Source: Actinotalea solisilvae
Lineage (GTDB): Bacteria; Actinomycetota; Actinomycetes; Actinomycetales; Cellulomonadaceae
Length of the DNA: 64,000 nt
Reading direction: 5' to 3'
Assembly (NCBI RefSeq): GCF_016464425.1
Contig: NZ_JADDKQ010000001.1
Coordinates: 186,001 to 250,000, forward strand
Of this stretch, positions 1-8,031 are shown piece after piece. Within the stretch, counting starts at the first letter, position 1, and each line of letters begins with the position of its first letter. Both the position numbers and the translations under genes were made by a program. The notes under the pieces were generated by a model. The model ran no database searches. It was not told where the DNA came from and saw only the letters and a list, made by a program, of their open reading frames with translations.

Positions 1-35
1 GACGCCGGCGATGACGAGTCGCCAACGTGCGTGGC

Positions 36-93
36 GTCATCGGCGCCGCTATCGGCATCGGCGAGCGTTGACCTCGAGAAGGAGGTGGTCCCG
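36..93 (+). repeat. Left repeat copy 1, upstream of the xis-like gene
   Basis: This stretch is a diverged copy of 41866-41926. Both contain GTCATCGG, then GCTATCGG 10 bases later, then CGAGCGT, and end in the identical string AAGGAGGTGGTCCCG before the ATG. Short ATCGG direct repeats (39-43, 51-55, 57-61) sit within it. It probably holds the promoter and any regulator site of the following gene. The shared upstream sequence shows that gene and control region were duplicated together. Confidence 0.6.
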
Positions 94-390
94 ATGGCCA
101 ACACCATTCCTCTTCGGCTCATCTCGACGAGCACCGAACCGCGGCGCCGACGGCTCCGTGAAGTCGAGCAGCCCGTGATCCACATCACGCTGCAGGCGGA
201 CGAACGCCGACTCTTCAACATTACCGAGGCGGCGGCCGTTCTAGGAATCGGCCGGAGCAAGCTCTACGAGCTCATCGCCGCAGGCGAGATCCGCACGGTC
301 CACATCGGTCGCCTGTGCAAGGTACCCGTTGGGGCGATCGACGAGTTCCTGGCGACGCTGCCTCCGACACCGGGGCCTCCCGGTAGGTGA
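94..390 (+). CDS. Excisionase-family helix-turn-helix DNA-binding protein, copy 1
   Basis: This 98-residue basic protein has a MerR/excisionase-type helix-turn-helix in its C-terminal half: FNITEAAAVLGIGRSKLYEL, followed by GEIRTVHIGRLCKVP, the usual wing of this fold. The N-terminus is Arg-rich. Such proteins act as recombination directionality factors or small transcription factors of integrated elements. The ATG at 94 is chosen because AAGGAGGTGG lies just before it; an in-frame start at 31 lacks a ribosome site. A close paralogue starts at 41927. No integrase is visible in the window, so a role in excision is inferred, not shown. Confidence 0.75.
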   Translation: MANTIPLRLISTSTEPRRRRLREVEQPVIHITLQADERRLFNITEAAAVLGIGRSKLYELIAAGEIRTVHIGRLCKVPVGAIDEFLATLPPTPGPPGR

Positions 391-544
391 TCTCGACAGA
401 CAGCTGACGGGTGAGCTCGACATCGCCGCGATGAAGCGCTGCCACCGAACACCGCTCGCCCTCCCGCGAACTGCAGCTGCGCGCGTCGCCGAAGCGAGTC
501 GGTGACCCACAGGCGTGTAGTGAAGGCGCCCCTACACTCTTCCG

Positions 545-1003
545 GTGCTTGACCAGTCCCCGCCCCTGCCCAGATCCACCTCCGGAGCGCTGCCTGACGC
601 GCTGGGTGCGTCAGATGGCCCTGCAGTCCCCAGGACAGCCGACGGCGTGCCTGGACTGACGGCGTGCTCGCTCTGCTCCGGCGAGACGCTCGGCGCGGAC
701 GACCCTCTCGACGGGGGGCAGACAGCCCGGCTCCGTGGGCTGGCGCATGCGGGAGCGGCGCGGCTGACCTTCGTCGAGTGCCTCGACGAGTGTGAGCGAG
801 GCGACGTGGTGGTCGCACGACCCTCGCCGTCGTGCCGCCGTGCGGGCGCGACCCCCGTGTGGTTCGAGCGTCTCGCTGGTGACGACCTCACCATCGAGCT
901 CGAGGGCTGGCTCCGGCGCGGCGGACCGGGTGCGGGTCCCCTCCCTGCCACGCTCTCGGACCTGCGGATCCAGCGCGACACGACCCGCCCTGAGCCCGAC
1001 TGA
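545..1003 (+). CDS. Thioredoxin-like [2Fe-2S] ferredoxin domain protein
   Basis: The protein (152 residues, GTG start) has four cysteines that matter: TACSLCSGE in the middle and ECLDEC about 38 residues later, followed by VVVARPS. This C...C / CxxxC layout is that of thioredoxin-like 2Fe-2S ferredoxins found as small redox proteins in actinobacteria. The first 35 residues are low-complexity and may not be translated; the ribosome site for GTG 545 is weak. It stands alone upstream of a membrane protein. Redox partner unknown. Confidence 0.5.
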   Translation: MLDQSPPLPRSTSGALPDALGASDGPAVPRTADGVPGLTACSLCSGETLGADDPLDGGQTARLRGLAHAGAARLTFVECLDECERGDVVVARPSPSCRRAGATPVWFERLAGDDLTIELEGWLRRGGPGAGPLPATLSDLRIQRDTTRPEPD

Positions 1004-1057
1004 CGCATGTCAGCCCAGCGGTTGCCACCTTGACCGCATCTTCAGGAGGCGTGAGCC

Positions 1058-1093
1058 ATGCCTCTACCCTGCGCACGCATGATGGTGGGATGA
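1058..1093 (+). CDS. Possible 11-residue leader peptide coupled to the next gene
   Basis: AGGAGG at 1043-1048 is nine bases before an ATG that opens an 11-codon frame, MPLPCARMMVG. Its TGA stop overlaps the ATG of the membrane protein at 1090 (ATGA). The ribosome site fits this short frame better than any downstream start. Translational coupling or a Cys-responsive leader is possible, but chance is a fair alternative. Confidence 0.25.
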   Translation: MPLPCARMMVG

Positions 1094-1485
1094 CCGCCGC
1101 ACCGCTTGACGAGACGACCGACGCGTCGTCGGCAGAACGGAAGCCCCGGCGCACGGTAGCCACCGCCCTGACTGGCTTGCTGGGAGCCGTCGGCGGCATC
1201 GCGCCGCACGTTCTGCACCACGTCGGACCTCTCGTAGGCACGGCGTTCGTTGCCGGCGCGACGGGAACCGTCATCTTCGGAGTCGTCGGGTTCGTGGCCT
1301 CAGTGCCGATGCTGGTGCGGTTGAGGCGACGGTTCGGGAGCTGGTGGGCGCCGGCGATCGCCCTCGCGGTGTTCACCGCCATGTTCCTCGTCTCGTCCTT
1401 GGTCGTCGGGCCGCTCATCACTGGCGCCGGTAATGAGCCGGTCACGACAGAGGTGCCCGCGCACGACGACTCGCATCACGAGTGA
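1090..1485 (+). CDS. Small multi-span membrane protein, HHVGPLVGTA type
   Basis: About 131 residues with three hydrophobic segments (roughly 25-45, 48-70 and 88-112). The first carries the motif APHVLHHVGPLVGTA, with adjacent histidines in the membrane. The C-terminus ends in HDDSHHE, a possible metal ligand tail. Proteins with this motif are recalled from actinobacterial copper and mercury islands, with no known activity. The ATG at 1090 overlaps the stop of a possible leader; a TTG at 1030 is the longer alternative. Metal handling is inferred from His content and neighbours. Confidence 0.55.
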   Translation: MTAAPLDETTDASSAERKPRRTVATALTGLLGAVGGIAPHVLHHVGPLVGTAFVAGATGTVIFGVVGFVASVPMLVRLRRRFGSWWAPAIALAVFTAMFLVSSLVVGPLITGAGNEPVTTEVPAHDDSHHE

Positions 1486-1510
1486 GCTGAAGACCGAACG
1501 GGCCGAGGCT

Positions 1511-3121
1511 TCAACCCTGCCTCGCGAGCGTCCTGATCAGCCAGCGAGACCGTCCTTGGAGACTCCGCACCGCGGCGCACACGACGATGAGCGCCGCCAG
1601 CGCGTCGACGGCACGGCTCGGCCACGGACCCAACCTGTCCGCGAGGGTCAATGATGTGCGCAGCGGCACCTCCTCGAGCATCTGGTCGCTCGAGAAGAGA
1701 CCCGTCTCGTCGAGGACCTGGCCGTCCGGCGTGATGATCGCACTGACGCCGACCGTCGACACCTGGATCGTTGCTCGAGCGTGCTCGGCCGCGCGGAATC
1801 GCGACATGGCGAGCTGCTGCGTCGACTCCTGCGTGTAGCCGAAGGAGGCGTTGTTGGTCGGGATGACGAGGAGCTCGCCCCCAGCCCGGACCGCCTCTCG
1901 GATCAGCTCGTCGTCGGCCACCTCGAAGCAGATGGCCGTCGCGATCGGCACGGAGCGGCCGAGCGATGCAATCGGGACTTCGACGAGCGCCACGGAGGTC
2001 CCGGCGGCCATGTCGACCGCGATGCGGTCGATCGCCGGCGCAACACGTCGCAAGAGCTCGCGGAAAGGTACGTACTCGCCGAACGGCACGGGGCGCTGCT
2101 TGGTGTAGACGTCGACCGCTCCTTCGTCAGGCGTCCACACGACGTAGTCGTTGTATCGGACGTCACGGACGAACCGCTGCGTCCCGAGCAATATCGGGAC
2201 TCCCGCCTCGCGGGCGACCGCCGAGATCTGTGCGCCTAGCGCATCATCGGTCCGCGGGTCGATGTCGGAGGCGCTCTCGGGCCAGACGACGAGGTCGAGC
2301 GCCGCCGCAGAGGACCGCTGGAGCGCGGCCCTGGTGCCGTCGATATGGTTCGCCGCCACCGCTCGGGCTTGTGCCATGGCGTCCGCACCCCGTGTGGGCA
2401 CATTGCCTTGCACGGCTGCCACGCGGAGCACTCCCGACTCGCTGGACCCTGCGAGCGGTAGTGCGCCTGGCACAGTTGCTACGGCGATAGCGGCAGCGAG
2501 CGGCGCGACGGCGGTGCGGAGGCGCGCCCCCCGGGTCTTCCTGACAGCAACGGCGAGCGACGCTCCGACGGCAACGGTCGCAGCGCTGACCAGTGGAGCA
2601 CCGCCGAGCGGCGCCAGGCCGAGGAGCGGGCTGTCGTTCTGGGAGAAGGCGAGCAGTCCCCATGGGAACCCGCCGAACGGGACACGGGAACGTAGCTGCT
2701 CGACCGCGACCCAGAGGACGGCGAAGACCAGAACCTCGAACAGGGCATCGCGTCGAACCGCAGCCAGCTGTCGAGCGGCGGCCGTAGCGGCGCCGAGCAA
2801 CGCCACGGCTGATGACTGCAGCAAGGTCAGCGCCAGCCACCCGATCGGGCCGCCGACCGCGACCTCCGCCCACCACAGGTGCGGGAGGAAGAACGCGAGC
2901 CCGAAGAGCCCTCCGACGACGAAGCCGCGACGGATGGTCAGGTCGTCCAGTGAGAGCGAGAGAAGGGCGATCCCGACGTACGCCATCACCCACCAGGACT
3001 TACCTGGGAACGCGGTCTCCGTCAGAAGGCCCCCGGCGACAGCGAGGAACAACGGCGCGGGCCACCCGACGGCGAACGTCCGACGGCCGGCGGCCCGTTG
3101 GGGCCGCGCTTCGGTGTGCAT
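1511..3121 (-). CDS. lnt: Apolipoprotein N-acyltransferase, copy 1
   Basis: Lnt moves an acyl chain from a phospholipid to the N-terminal cysteine of lipoproteins, acting at the outer face of the cytoplasmic membrane. The roughly 536-residue protein has several N-terminal membrane spans and a C-terminal nitrilase-like domain with the catalytic triad visible: Glu in VVWPESASD (about 302), Lys in YTKQRPVPFGEY (about 361) and Cys in TAICFEVAD (about 418). LRSRVPFGGFPWG is also typical. ATG 3121 is preferred; upstream codons overlap the previous gene. It is last in an operon with the DUF2933 and SHOCT genes behind a CopR-type box. E. coli Lnt was once named CutE for a copper phenotype. A second copy is at 51759. 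Confidence 0.9.
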   Translation of the reverse strand: MHTEARPQRAAGRRTFAVGWPAPLFLAVAGGLLTETAFPGKSWWVMAYVGIALLSLSLDDLTIRRGFVVGGLFGLAFFLPHLWWAEVAVGGPIGWLALTLLQSSAVALLGAATAAARQLAAVRRDALFEVLVFAVLWVAVEQLRSRVPFGGFPWGLLAFSQNDSPLLGLAPLGGAPLVSAATVAVGASLAVAVRKTRGARLRTAVAPLAAAIAVATVPGALPLAGSSESGVLRVAAVQGNVPTRGADAMAQARAVAANHIDGTRAALQRSSAAALDLVVWPESASDIDPRTDDALGAQISAVAREAGVPILLGTQRFVRDVRYNDYVVWTPDEGAVDVYTKQRPVPFGEYVPFRELLRRVAPAIDRIAVDMAAGTSVALVEVPIASLGRSVPIATAICFEVADDELIREAVRAGGELLVIPTNNASFGYTQESTQQLAMSRFRAAEHARATIQVSTVGVSAIITPDGQVLDETGLFSSDQMLEEVPLRTSLTLADRLGPWPSRAVDALAALIVVCAAVRSLQGRSRWLIRTLARQG

Positions 3122-3152
3122 GCGCGGAGGGGGCCCGGGGCGCAGCCCGAGA

Positions 3153-3401
3153 TCAGTGATGCTGGTGCTCCGGCGCGGTGTCGCTCGGGTGCACGGTGTT
3201 GCCCTGGTCCCGGGTGGCGCTGCCGTGCCCACCGTGCCCGCCCTGACCGCGGTTCATCGTCCACATCATGGCGACCATCATGAGCGGGCATGCCAGCAGA
3301 GCCGCCCAGGGCAGCGCCTTGCCGACGTCCACGCCGAAGACGAGCAGGAGGGCGAAGACGCCCACTCCGGCGATGACCATGTGCTTCAGGTGGTTCTTCA
3401 T
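3153..3401 (-). CDS. DUF2933 small membrane protein
   Basis: 82 residues. Two hydrophobic stretches (about 8-24 and 29-46) with LLACPLMMVAMM in the second match the DUF2933 family, found in metal-resistance islands and without known function. The C-terminus is rich in histidine (GGHGGHG, and EHQHH at the end), a plausible Cu/Ag ligand set outside the membrane. Its ATG overlaps the stop of the SHOCT gene (ATGA), so the two are translated together. lnt follows 31 bases on. Confidence 0.75.
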   Translation of the reverse strand: MKNHLKHMVIAGVGVFALLLVFGVDVGKALPWAALLACPLMMVAMMWTMNRGQGGHGGHGSATRDQGNTVHPSDTAPEHQHH

Positions 3402-3646
3402 GACGTTCCTCTCGTCCGGGCCGCCGTCTCGGCTGCCAGCTCGTCACGGATGTCCCGGTAGGTCTCCGGGTCGATGTCGCCTGCTGCGAAGCGCGCGTCG
3501 AGGACGGCTCGGGCGTCCGGCTCCGCCTGCGCCGGAAAGAGCCGACTGACGCCCCACACGACGACGGCTACAACCACGACCCAGAAGGCGATCATGGAGA
3601 GCCACCCGCCGGCACCCATCTGACCGCACCACGGACCCATTGCCAT
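3398..3646 (-). CDS. SHOCT-domain membrane protein
   Basis: 82 residues. One membrane span (about 15-36) is followed by a short C-terminal SHOCT domain, VLDARFAAGDIDPETYRDI, an amphipathic two-helix motif usually at the end of oligomeric membrane proteins. It begins MAMGPWCGQMGAGGW, with Met and Cys near the N-terminus. First gene of the SHOCT-DUF2933-lnt operon; a CopR-type repeat lies about 80 bases upstream. Function unknown; membership of the copper response is inferred from that repeat. Confidence 0.75.
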   Translation of the reverse strand: MAMGPWCGQMGAGGWLSMIAFWVVVVAVVVWGVSRLFPAQAEPDARAVLDARFAAGDIDPETYRDIRDELAAETAARTRGTS

Positions 3647-3724
3647 CTCCCGCTGTTCCGTCCGGTGCCTCGTGGCACCTGTGTCCAGACTCGCGACCCC
3701 GGATCAAGAACCCACCCGCAATCC

Positions 3725-3742
3725 GGTGAAGAGTTGCTGAAG
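3725..3742 (-). promoter_or_regulatory. CopR-type box before SHOCT-DUF2933-lnt
   Basis: On the plus strand TGAAG at 3727 and TGAAG at 3738 repeat with an 11-base period; read toward the minus-strand operon they are CTTCA-N6-CTTCA. It is one member of a family of such repeats scattered between 3.7 and 37.2 kb. Assignment to the CopR regulator at 10314 is inferred. Confidence 0.6.
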
Positions 3743-3864
3743 GTCGATGGCGGGGCGCAACGCAAGGCGACGACCCCGTCGGCGCTGCGACGTCACCGAT
3801 TCGTGACAATCGGACGGACGCCTGCCTAGGATGTGCGCGCTCGGGGTCGTCCCGGGCGTCCCGA

Positions 3865-4040
3865 GGCGGACCGCCGAGTCCTGCCACCGCCGAGGGGACA
3901 GCTCGAACCGCCGGCAGGAGCGGGGGAACCACATCGCGGCCGCGACCCGTCGTCGGCCTTGGGGTGAAGCCGGAGACCATCCGGCCGGGCGCACTCCCGC
4001 CCGAACCCGACAGCTCACCTCGTAGGCGACCGGAGAGGCT
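3865..4040 (+). ncRNA. Cyclic di-AMP riboswitch (ydaO-yuaA class)
   Basis: The leader of the NlpC/P60 gene contains the conserved blocks of this class in order: GCGGGGGAACCACAT (3918-3934), TTGGGGTGAAGCC (3959-3971), CCCGAACCCGACAGCTCACC (3999-4019) and TCGTAGGCG just before the ribosome site. The 5' edge is taken at GGCGGACCGCCGAG near 3865; both ends are approximate. These RNAs commonly control actinobacterial cell-wall hydrolases, and ligand binding usually turns expression off. Here it ends about 5 bases before the ATG, so it could act on termination or initiation. Confidence 0.88.
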
Positions 4041-4044
4041 GTCC

Positions 4045-4815
4045 ATGCCCGCGATTTCTGCTTCGGCGCGCCACCGCGCCCCCGGCGCCCCCCACACCGT
4101 CCTGCACGACGTCGCCGCGAGCACCACGCGGATGGTCGAGAGCTCAGGGCGCCGGGCAACGGTCGCCGTCGGCGCATCGGGTCTTGTCGCCTCCATGCTG
4201 GCGGGGCCAGCCAGTGCCGCGCCGAGCGACCACCCGAACCTTCCTGCCGTCGACACGGCCCCGCTCACCGCCCCGGCCGAGCAGGCCCTGGCTGTCTCGG
4301 CGCCTGTGTCCGTGCCGCTCGATGCGGCGTGGACGTTCGACGTCCCGGCCATCACCGTGGTCGCCGACCCACCACCGCCTCCGCCCGCGCCCGAGCCCGA
4401 GCCCGACCCGGCACCGTCGCGCGGGGCGGAGCGGGAGGCGGCGCCAGAGACGCCGATCGGTGCGCCGGCGCCTGCCAGCGCGAACGGCAGCGCGATCGTC
4501 GAGATCGCTTCACGCTACGTCGGCGTGCCGTACCTGTGGGGCGGCACGACGCCGGACGGCTTCGACTGCTCCGGCTTCACGTCGTACGTCTACGCGGAGG
4601 TCGGCATCACGCTTCCCCGTACGTCGGCCGATCAGCGCTACGCCGGCACGGTCGTGCCGTTCGACCAGGCGCAGCCTGGTGACCTCATCTGGTCCCCCGG
4701 GCACATCTCGATCTACGCCGGCGGCAACCTACAGGTGGACGCCCCGGTTCCGGGCAAGACGATCCAGATCCGCGAGATCTGGCAGTCCGATCCGGTGTTC
4801 ATCCGCGTGGGCTGA
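4045..4815 (+). CDS. Secreted NlpC/P60 peptidoglycan endopeptidase
   Basis: 256 residues from ATG 4045, which follows GGAGAGG. There is an export segment (about 40-62), a Pro/Ala/Glu-rich linker and a C-terminal NlpC/P60 domain (about 150-256). The nucleophile lies in PDGFDCSGF, the catalytic His in SPGHISIYAG, and the domain opens with SRYVGVPYLWGG. Such enzymes cut stem-peptide bonds in the wall. Expression is expected to follow c-di-AMP through the riboswitch directly upstream. There is no CopR-type box before this gene, so it may be the host-type gene beside the copper genes. Confidence 0.9.
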   Translation: MPAISASARHRAPGAPHTVLHDVAASTTRMVESSGRRATVAVGASGLVASMLAGPASAAPSDHPNLPAVDTAPLTAPAEQALAVSAPVSVPLDAAWTFDVPAITVVADPPPPPPAPEPEPDPAPSRGAEREAAPETPIGAPAPASANGSAIVEIASRYVGVPYLWGGTTPDGFDCSGFTSYVYAEVGITLPRTSADQRYAGTVVPFDQAQPGDLIWSPGHISIYAGGNLQVDAPVPGKTIQIREIWQSDPVFIRVG

Positions 4816-4848
4816 GCCCTTCGCGCCCCCGCGCCCGTGTGGGCCAGG

Positions 4849-4865
4849 CTTCATGGGATCTTCAT
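4849..4865 (+). promoter_or_regulatory. CopR-type box before DUF305 lipoprotein
   Basis: CTTCAT at 4849 and CTTCAT at 4860 are 11 bases apart, reading toward the DUF305 gene at 4975. A third CTTCAT occurs at 4888, out of phase. Among the best matches in the window. Confidence 0.65.
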
Positions 4866-4974
4866 CGCTCGGGAGCGCCCGGGCGCGCTTCATGACGCAG
4901 GCTTGATGCACGCCACCTTCCGGCGCAATTCGAGCCGTCGCCGCCACGGCGACCGAAGCGAGGAGCTGTACTTG

Positions 4975-5601
4975 ATGACCCCTACCCGCCGATCCGCCGT
5001 CGCCGCGGGCGCCGCGCTGCTACTAGCCGCGTCGCTCACCGCGTGCGCAAGCGCCACCGAGGAGAGCGGGAGCCCGGCCACCGCCTCGTCAGCGTCCCCG
5101 ACCGCTGACGAGCCTGCTGCGGAAGAGGTCCACAACGACGCCGACACCGAGTTCGCGCAGATGATGATCGTGCATCACGAGGGCGCGATCGAGATGGCTG
5201 AGCTTGCGGTCGAGCGCGCAGGCAGCGAGGAGGTCCGGGCGCTCGGTGAGCGCATCGCGGCAGCGCAGGGCCCCGAGATCGAGACGATGACGTCGTGGCT
5301 CGAGGCGTGGGGCGAGGAGACCCCCGACGGGATGGAGATGGGCGGCATGGACCATGGGGACATGCAGATGGACGGCATGGACCAGGAGATGGTCATGGAA
5401 CAGCTCTCCGGGCTGTCCGGCGCCGACTTCGATCGCCGCTTCCTCGAGCTCATGATCGAGCACCACCGTGGTGCGATCGAGATGTCGGAGCAGCACCACG
5501 AAGCCGGCGAGAACCCCGAAGCGATCCAGCTGTCGGCCGAGATCATCGACGCTCAGACGCTCGAGATCACGGAGATGACGAACCTCCTCGCGGCGCTGTA
5601 G
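4975..5601 (+). CDS. DUF305 lipoprotein, copy 1
   Basis: 208 residues with a lipoprotein signal ending LLAASLTAC (Cys about 24). Two DUF305 repeats follow: MMIVHHEGAIEMAE and LMIEHHRGAIEMSE, a ferritin-like four-helix layout with paired histidines. Between them is a Met/His/Asp-rich loop, GMEMGGMDHGDMQMDGMD, a strong candidate for copper or silver binding outside the cell. ATG 4975 follows GAGGAG. A CopR-type box lies upstream and a hairpin terminator follows. Lipidation would need Lgt, encoded by the next gene. Family function is not established; metal binding is inferred. Confidence 0.88.
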   Translation: MTPTRRSAVAAGAALLLAASLTACASATEESGSPATASSASPTADEPAAEEVHNDADTEFAQMMIVHHEGAIEMAELAVERAGSEEVRALGERIAAAQGPEIETMTSWLEAWGEETPDGMEMGGMDHGDMQMDGMDQEMVMEQLSGLSGADFDRRFLELMIEHHRGAIEMSEQHHEAGENPEAIQLSAEIIDAQTLEITEMTNLLAAL

Positions 5602-5607
5602 CGGATC

Positions 5608-5637
5608 GAGGGCGGTGCACGCCCGTGTACCGCCCTC
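5608..5637 (+). terminator. Hairpin after DUF305 gene
   Basis: GAGGGCGGT (5608-5616) pairs with ACCGCCCTC (5629-5637) around a 12-base loop, seven bases after the stop codon. No T-run follows, as is common in high-GC actinobacteria. Confidence 0.6.
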
Positions 5638-5673
5638 GGCGGTCGGTTCGAGCCAAGGCCTGACACCGGATCT

Positions 5674-5712
5674 CTTCAGCGATCCTTGATCGGCGCAGCC
5701 GCAAACCTTCAT
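5674..5712 (+). promoter_or_regulatory. CopR-type box before lgt
   Basis: CTTCAG at 5674 and CTTGAT at 5685 are 11 bases apart; CTTCAT at 5707 is another 22 bases on, so three half-sites share one 11-base phase. They read toward lgt at 5783. Confidence 0.55.
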
Positions 5713-5782
5713 CTCCACGCGGGACGCTGAGGTCCTCCGCATCGAGTGGCGCGCGTCCAGTGCCCCACCGACGGGCACGACC

Positions 5783-6619
5783 GTGGGACGCCTCATGCAA
5801 CCTGTCCTCTTCACGATCCTCGGGCTCGACGTCCAGACGTACGGCCTGAGCAAAGCGCTCGCCGCTCTGACGGGCGCCTACCTGCTCGGGAGAGCGTTCG
5901 AGCGGCACGGGCTCGCCAAAGAGGTCGCGCACACCCTGGTGCTCTGGGCGACCGTCGTGGGATTCGTGGCCGCGAAGGCCTACTTCCTTGCTGAGCAGAT
6001 GCCCGACGTGACCGTCCATGACCTCGGCGGTATGGGCTTCACCTGGTACGGCGGCCTGATCGGGGGCGTCGTGGCGGCAGCGGTCGTCGTCCACCGCCAT
6101 CGACTTGACCTCGGGGACGTCGCGGGCCTCGCCGCCGTCCCGCTCGCGGTGGCGTACGGCATCGGCCGGCTCGGCTGCTTTGCCTCGGGCGACGGAACCT
6201 ACGGCGCGCCCACGGACCTGCCGTGGGGTGTCGCCTTCCCGAATGGCGTCGTGGCGACCGACGTACCGGTGCATCCGACGCCTCTCTACGAGGCCCTGGC
6301 CGCTGCGCTCATCGCGTTCGTGCTCTGGCGGCTCGGTCAGCGGGTGCGGCTTCCCGTCGTCTTCGCTGCCTACCTCGTGCTGAGCGGCGTCGCTCGGCTG
6401 CTCGTCGAGTTCCTGAGGACCAACGAGGTCGCACTCCTCGGGCTGACGCAGGCTCAGCTGTGGGCGCTGCTGAGCATCGCCGTCGGAGCGGTGGCTGCAG
6501 TCCGCTTCTCGCGTCGCAGTGTCGAGAGGGACATCGCCGGTGAGGCGCAGCGCGAACGGGCGGACGATGGACCCACAGGCGCACCTGCAGAACCGTCGAT
6601 GGCGTCGAGCGCCCCCTGA
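5783..6619 (+). CDS. lgt: Prolipoprotein diacylglyceryl transferase
   Basis: Lgt transfers diacylglycerol from phosphatidylglycerol to the lipobox cysteine. The 278-residue protein has about seven spans and the family signatures: MGFTWYGGLIGG, the central YGIGRLGCFASGDGTYG (normally GRxGNFxNGExxG), HPTPLYE and VEFLRTNEV. Asn-to-Cys in GRLGC and a shortened extracytoplasmic region suggest a specialised version. GTG 5783 or ATG 5795 may start it. The last base of its stop is the first base of the next ATG, so it is coupled to the ligase-like gene. A copper-regulated second Lgt, serving the lipoproteins around it, is inferred. Confidence 0.85.
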   Translation: MGRLMQPVLFTILGLDVQTYGLSKALAALTGAYLLGRAFERHGLAKEVAHTLVLWATVVGFVAAKAYFLAEQMPDVTVHDLGGMGFTWYGGLIGGVVAAAVVVHRHRLDLGDVAGLAAVPLAVAYGIGRLGCFASGDGTYGAPTDLPWGVAFPNGVVATDVPVHPTPLYEALAAALIAFVLWRLGQRVRLPVVFAAYLVLSGVARLLVEFLRTNEVALLGLTQAQLWALLSIAVGAVAAVRFSRRSVERDIAGEAQRERADDGPTGAPAEPSMASSAP

Positions 6620-7968
6620 TGGACGTCGACCTGCTCGCCCGCGTCCTGGTTGGTCGCCGAGCGCTCGCGCGCAGGGACATGTGGACGCGCGCTGAGCTCG
6701 TCGCACACCAGCAGCGGCGCCTCGATGCTGTTCGCCGAGCGGCGGCGGAGCGGTCGCCCTTCTACCGTCGCCAGCACGCCGGCCTTGACGCTGCACTACT
6801 CCAGGAGCTGCCCTCGGTCACCAAGGAGACCGTGATGGCGCAGTTCGACGCGGTCCTGACCACCCGCGACATCAACCTCGCGGTGATCGAGCAGCGGCTT
6901 CACGACCTGACCGCATCCGACGGCGACCCTGGTCAGCCGCTCGAGCGGCGCTGGTGGGTCGCCGCGACAGCAGGGACGACCGGGCGGCGAGGCGTGTTCG
7001 TGTGGGACCGCGCGGAGTGGGCGACCGTTCTCGTGTCCTACGCACGCGCAACCCAGTGGGCGGGTGTCCGTGCAGGGCTCTTGACTCCACTTCGGATGGC
7101 GGTGGTCAGTTCGCGCGTGCCCACGCACCAGAGCGCCGTCGTGGGCGCCTCCCTGCGGTCACGTACCGTGCCGACCCTTCGCCTCGACGCACGGGCGCCG
7201 ATCGCTGAGATGGTCACTGCGCTCAACGAGTTCCAGCCACGGGTGCTTGTGGGGTACCCGTCGGTGCTGCGGCCGCTCGCCGGTGCGCAGCTTGTCGGGT
7301 CCTTGCGCATCGCACCTGAGGCGGTCATGTCGGCGTCGGAGGTCCTCTCCCCCGTCGCCGCGCTCGAGATGGAGCGGGCGTGGTCGTGCGCACCGAACGA
7401 CGTCTACGCCGCGACGGAGACCGCAGGTATCTCCTCGCAGTGCAGACTCGGGCGCAGGCACGTCTACGAGGACCTCGTGATCGTGGAGCCGGTGGACGGC
7501 GACGGTGCACCGGTGTCCGACGGGACCCCCGGTGATCGCCTTCTGGTGACCGTGCTCTTCGCCCGCACGCTGCCGCTGATCAGATACGAGCTGAGCGATC
7601 GTGTGGCCCTCGATCCCGATCCGTGCCCGTGCGGGCTGCCGTTCCGCACCCTGGCCTTGGTCGAAGGTCGCCGGGAGGATGTCCTGACCGTCCAGGGCGG
7701 GACGTCACGCGTCCTCCTTCACCCGAACGTCTTCCATGCCGTGCTCGACACGCCGGAGGTGGTGCAGTGGCAGGTGGAGCAGCGGGACGGCGGGCTCCAC
7801 GTCAGGCTCGTGGCCGCCTCGGGTGGGTTGGACCTCATCGCGCTGCGCAGCCAGCTGGCGACCGCCCTCGCGTCTGCCGGCGCGCGGGTCGAGATCGGCG
7901 TCGAGCTCGTCGCGAGGATTCCCCGCACTGCGCTGGGGAAGTCACCGTTGATCCGCCGTCAGGACTGA
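6619..7968 (+). CDS. PaaK-like adenylate-forming ligase
   Basis: 449 residues of the phenylacetate-CoA ligase/CapK branch of the ANL superfamily, which activates a carboxylic acid as acyl-AMP. Visible signatures: the phosphate loop TAGTTGRRG (about 116-124), YAATETAG, the Cys cluster DPCPCGLPF that can bind zinc, and the C-terminal lysine in TALGKSPLI. The substrate cannot be read. It overlaps lgt by one base and ends at a strong terminator, so the pair forms one transcript behind a CopR-type box. Why a lipoprotein lipidation gene travels with an acid:CoA or acyl-AMP enzyme is open; supply of an acyl group is a guess. Confidence 0.75.
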   Translation: MDVDLLARVLVGRRALARRDMWTRAELVAHQQRRLDAVRRAAAERSPFYRRQHAGLDAALLQELPSVTKETVMAQFDAVLTTRDINLAVIEQRLHDLTASDGDPGQPLERRWWVAATAGTTGRRGVFVWDRAEWATVLVSYARATQWAGVRAGLLTPLRMAVVSSRVPTHQSAVVGASLRSRTVPTLRLDARAPIAEMVTALNEFQPRVLVGYPSVLRPLAGAQLVGSLRIAPEAVMSASEVLSPVAALEMERAWSCAPNDVYAATETAGISSQCRLGRRHVYEDLVIVEPVDGDGAPVSDGTPGDRLLVTVLFARTLPLIRYELSDRVALDPDPCPCGLPFRTLALVEGRREDVLTVQGGTSRVLLHPNVFHAVLDTPEVVQWQVEQRDGGLHVRLVAASGGLDLIALRSQLATALASAGARVEIGVELVARIPRTALGKSPLIRRQD

Positions 7969-7983
7969 GCGTGGCACGCAGCA

Positions 7984-8018
7984 GGACGCCCCGGACCCTT
8001 GGAGAGGCCGGGGCGTCC
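7984..8018. terminator. Strong bidirectional hairpin terminator
   Basis: GGACGCCCCGG (7984-7994) pairs perfectly with CCGGGGCGTCC (8008-8018). It sits between the convergent ligase-like gene and the Cys-rich peptide gene and can serve both. Confidence 0.8.
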
Positions 8019-8031
8019 GAGCATCGGGCCG

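Noticed and set aside
3444-4355. A 303-codon minus-strand frame
   Set aside because: Overlaps the SHOCT gene in another frame and lies antisense to the riboswitch and NlpC/P60 start.
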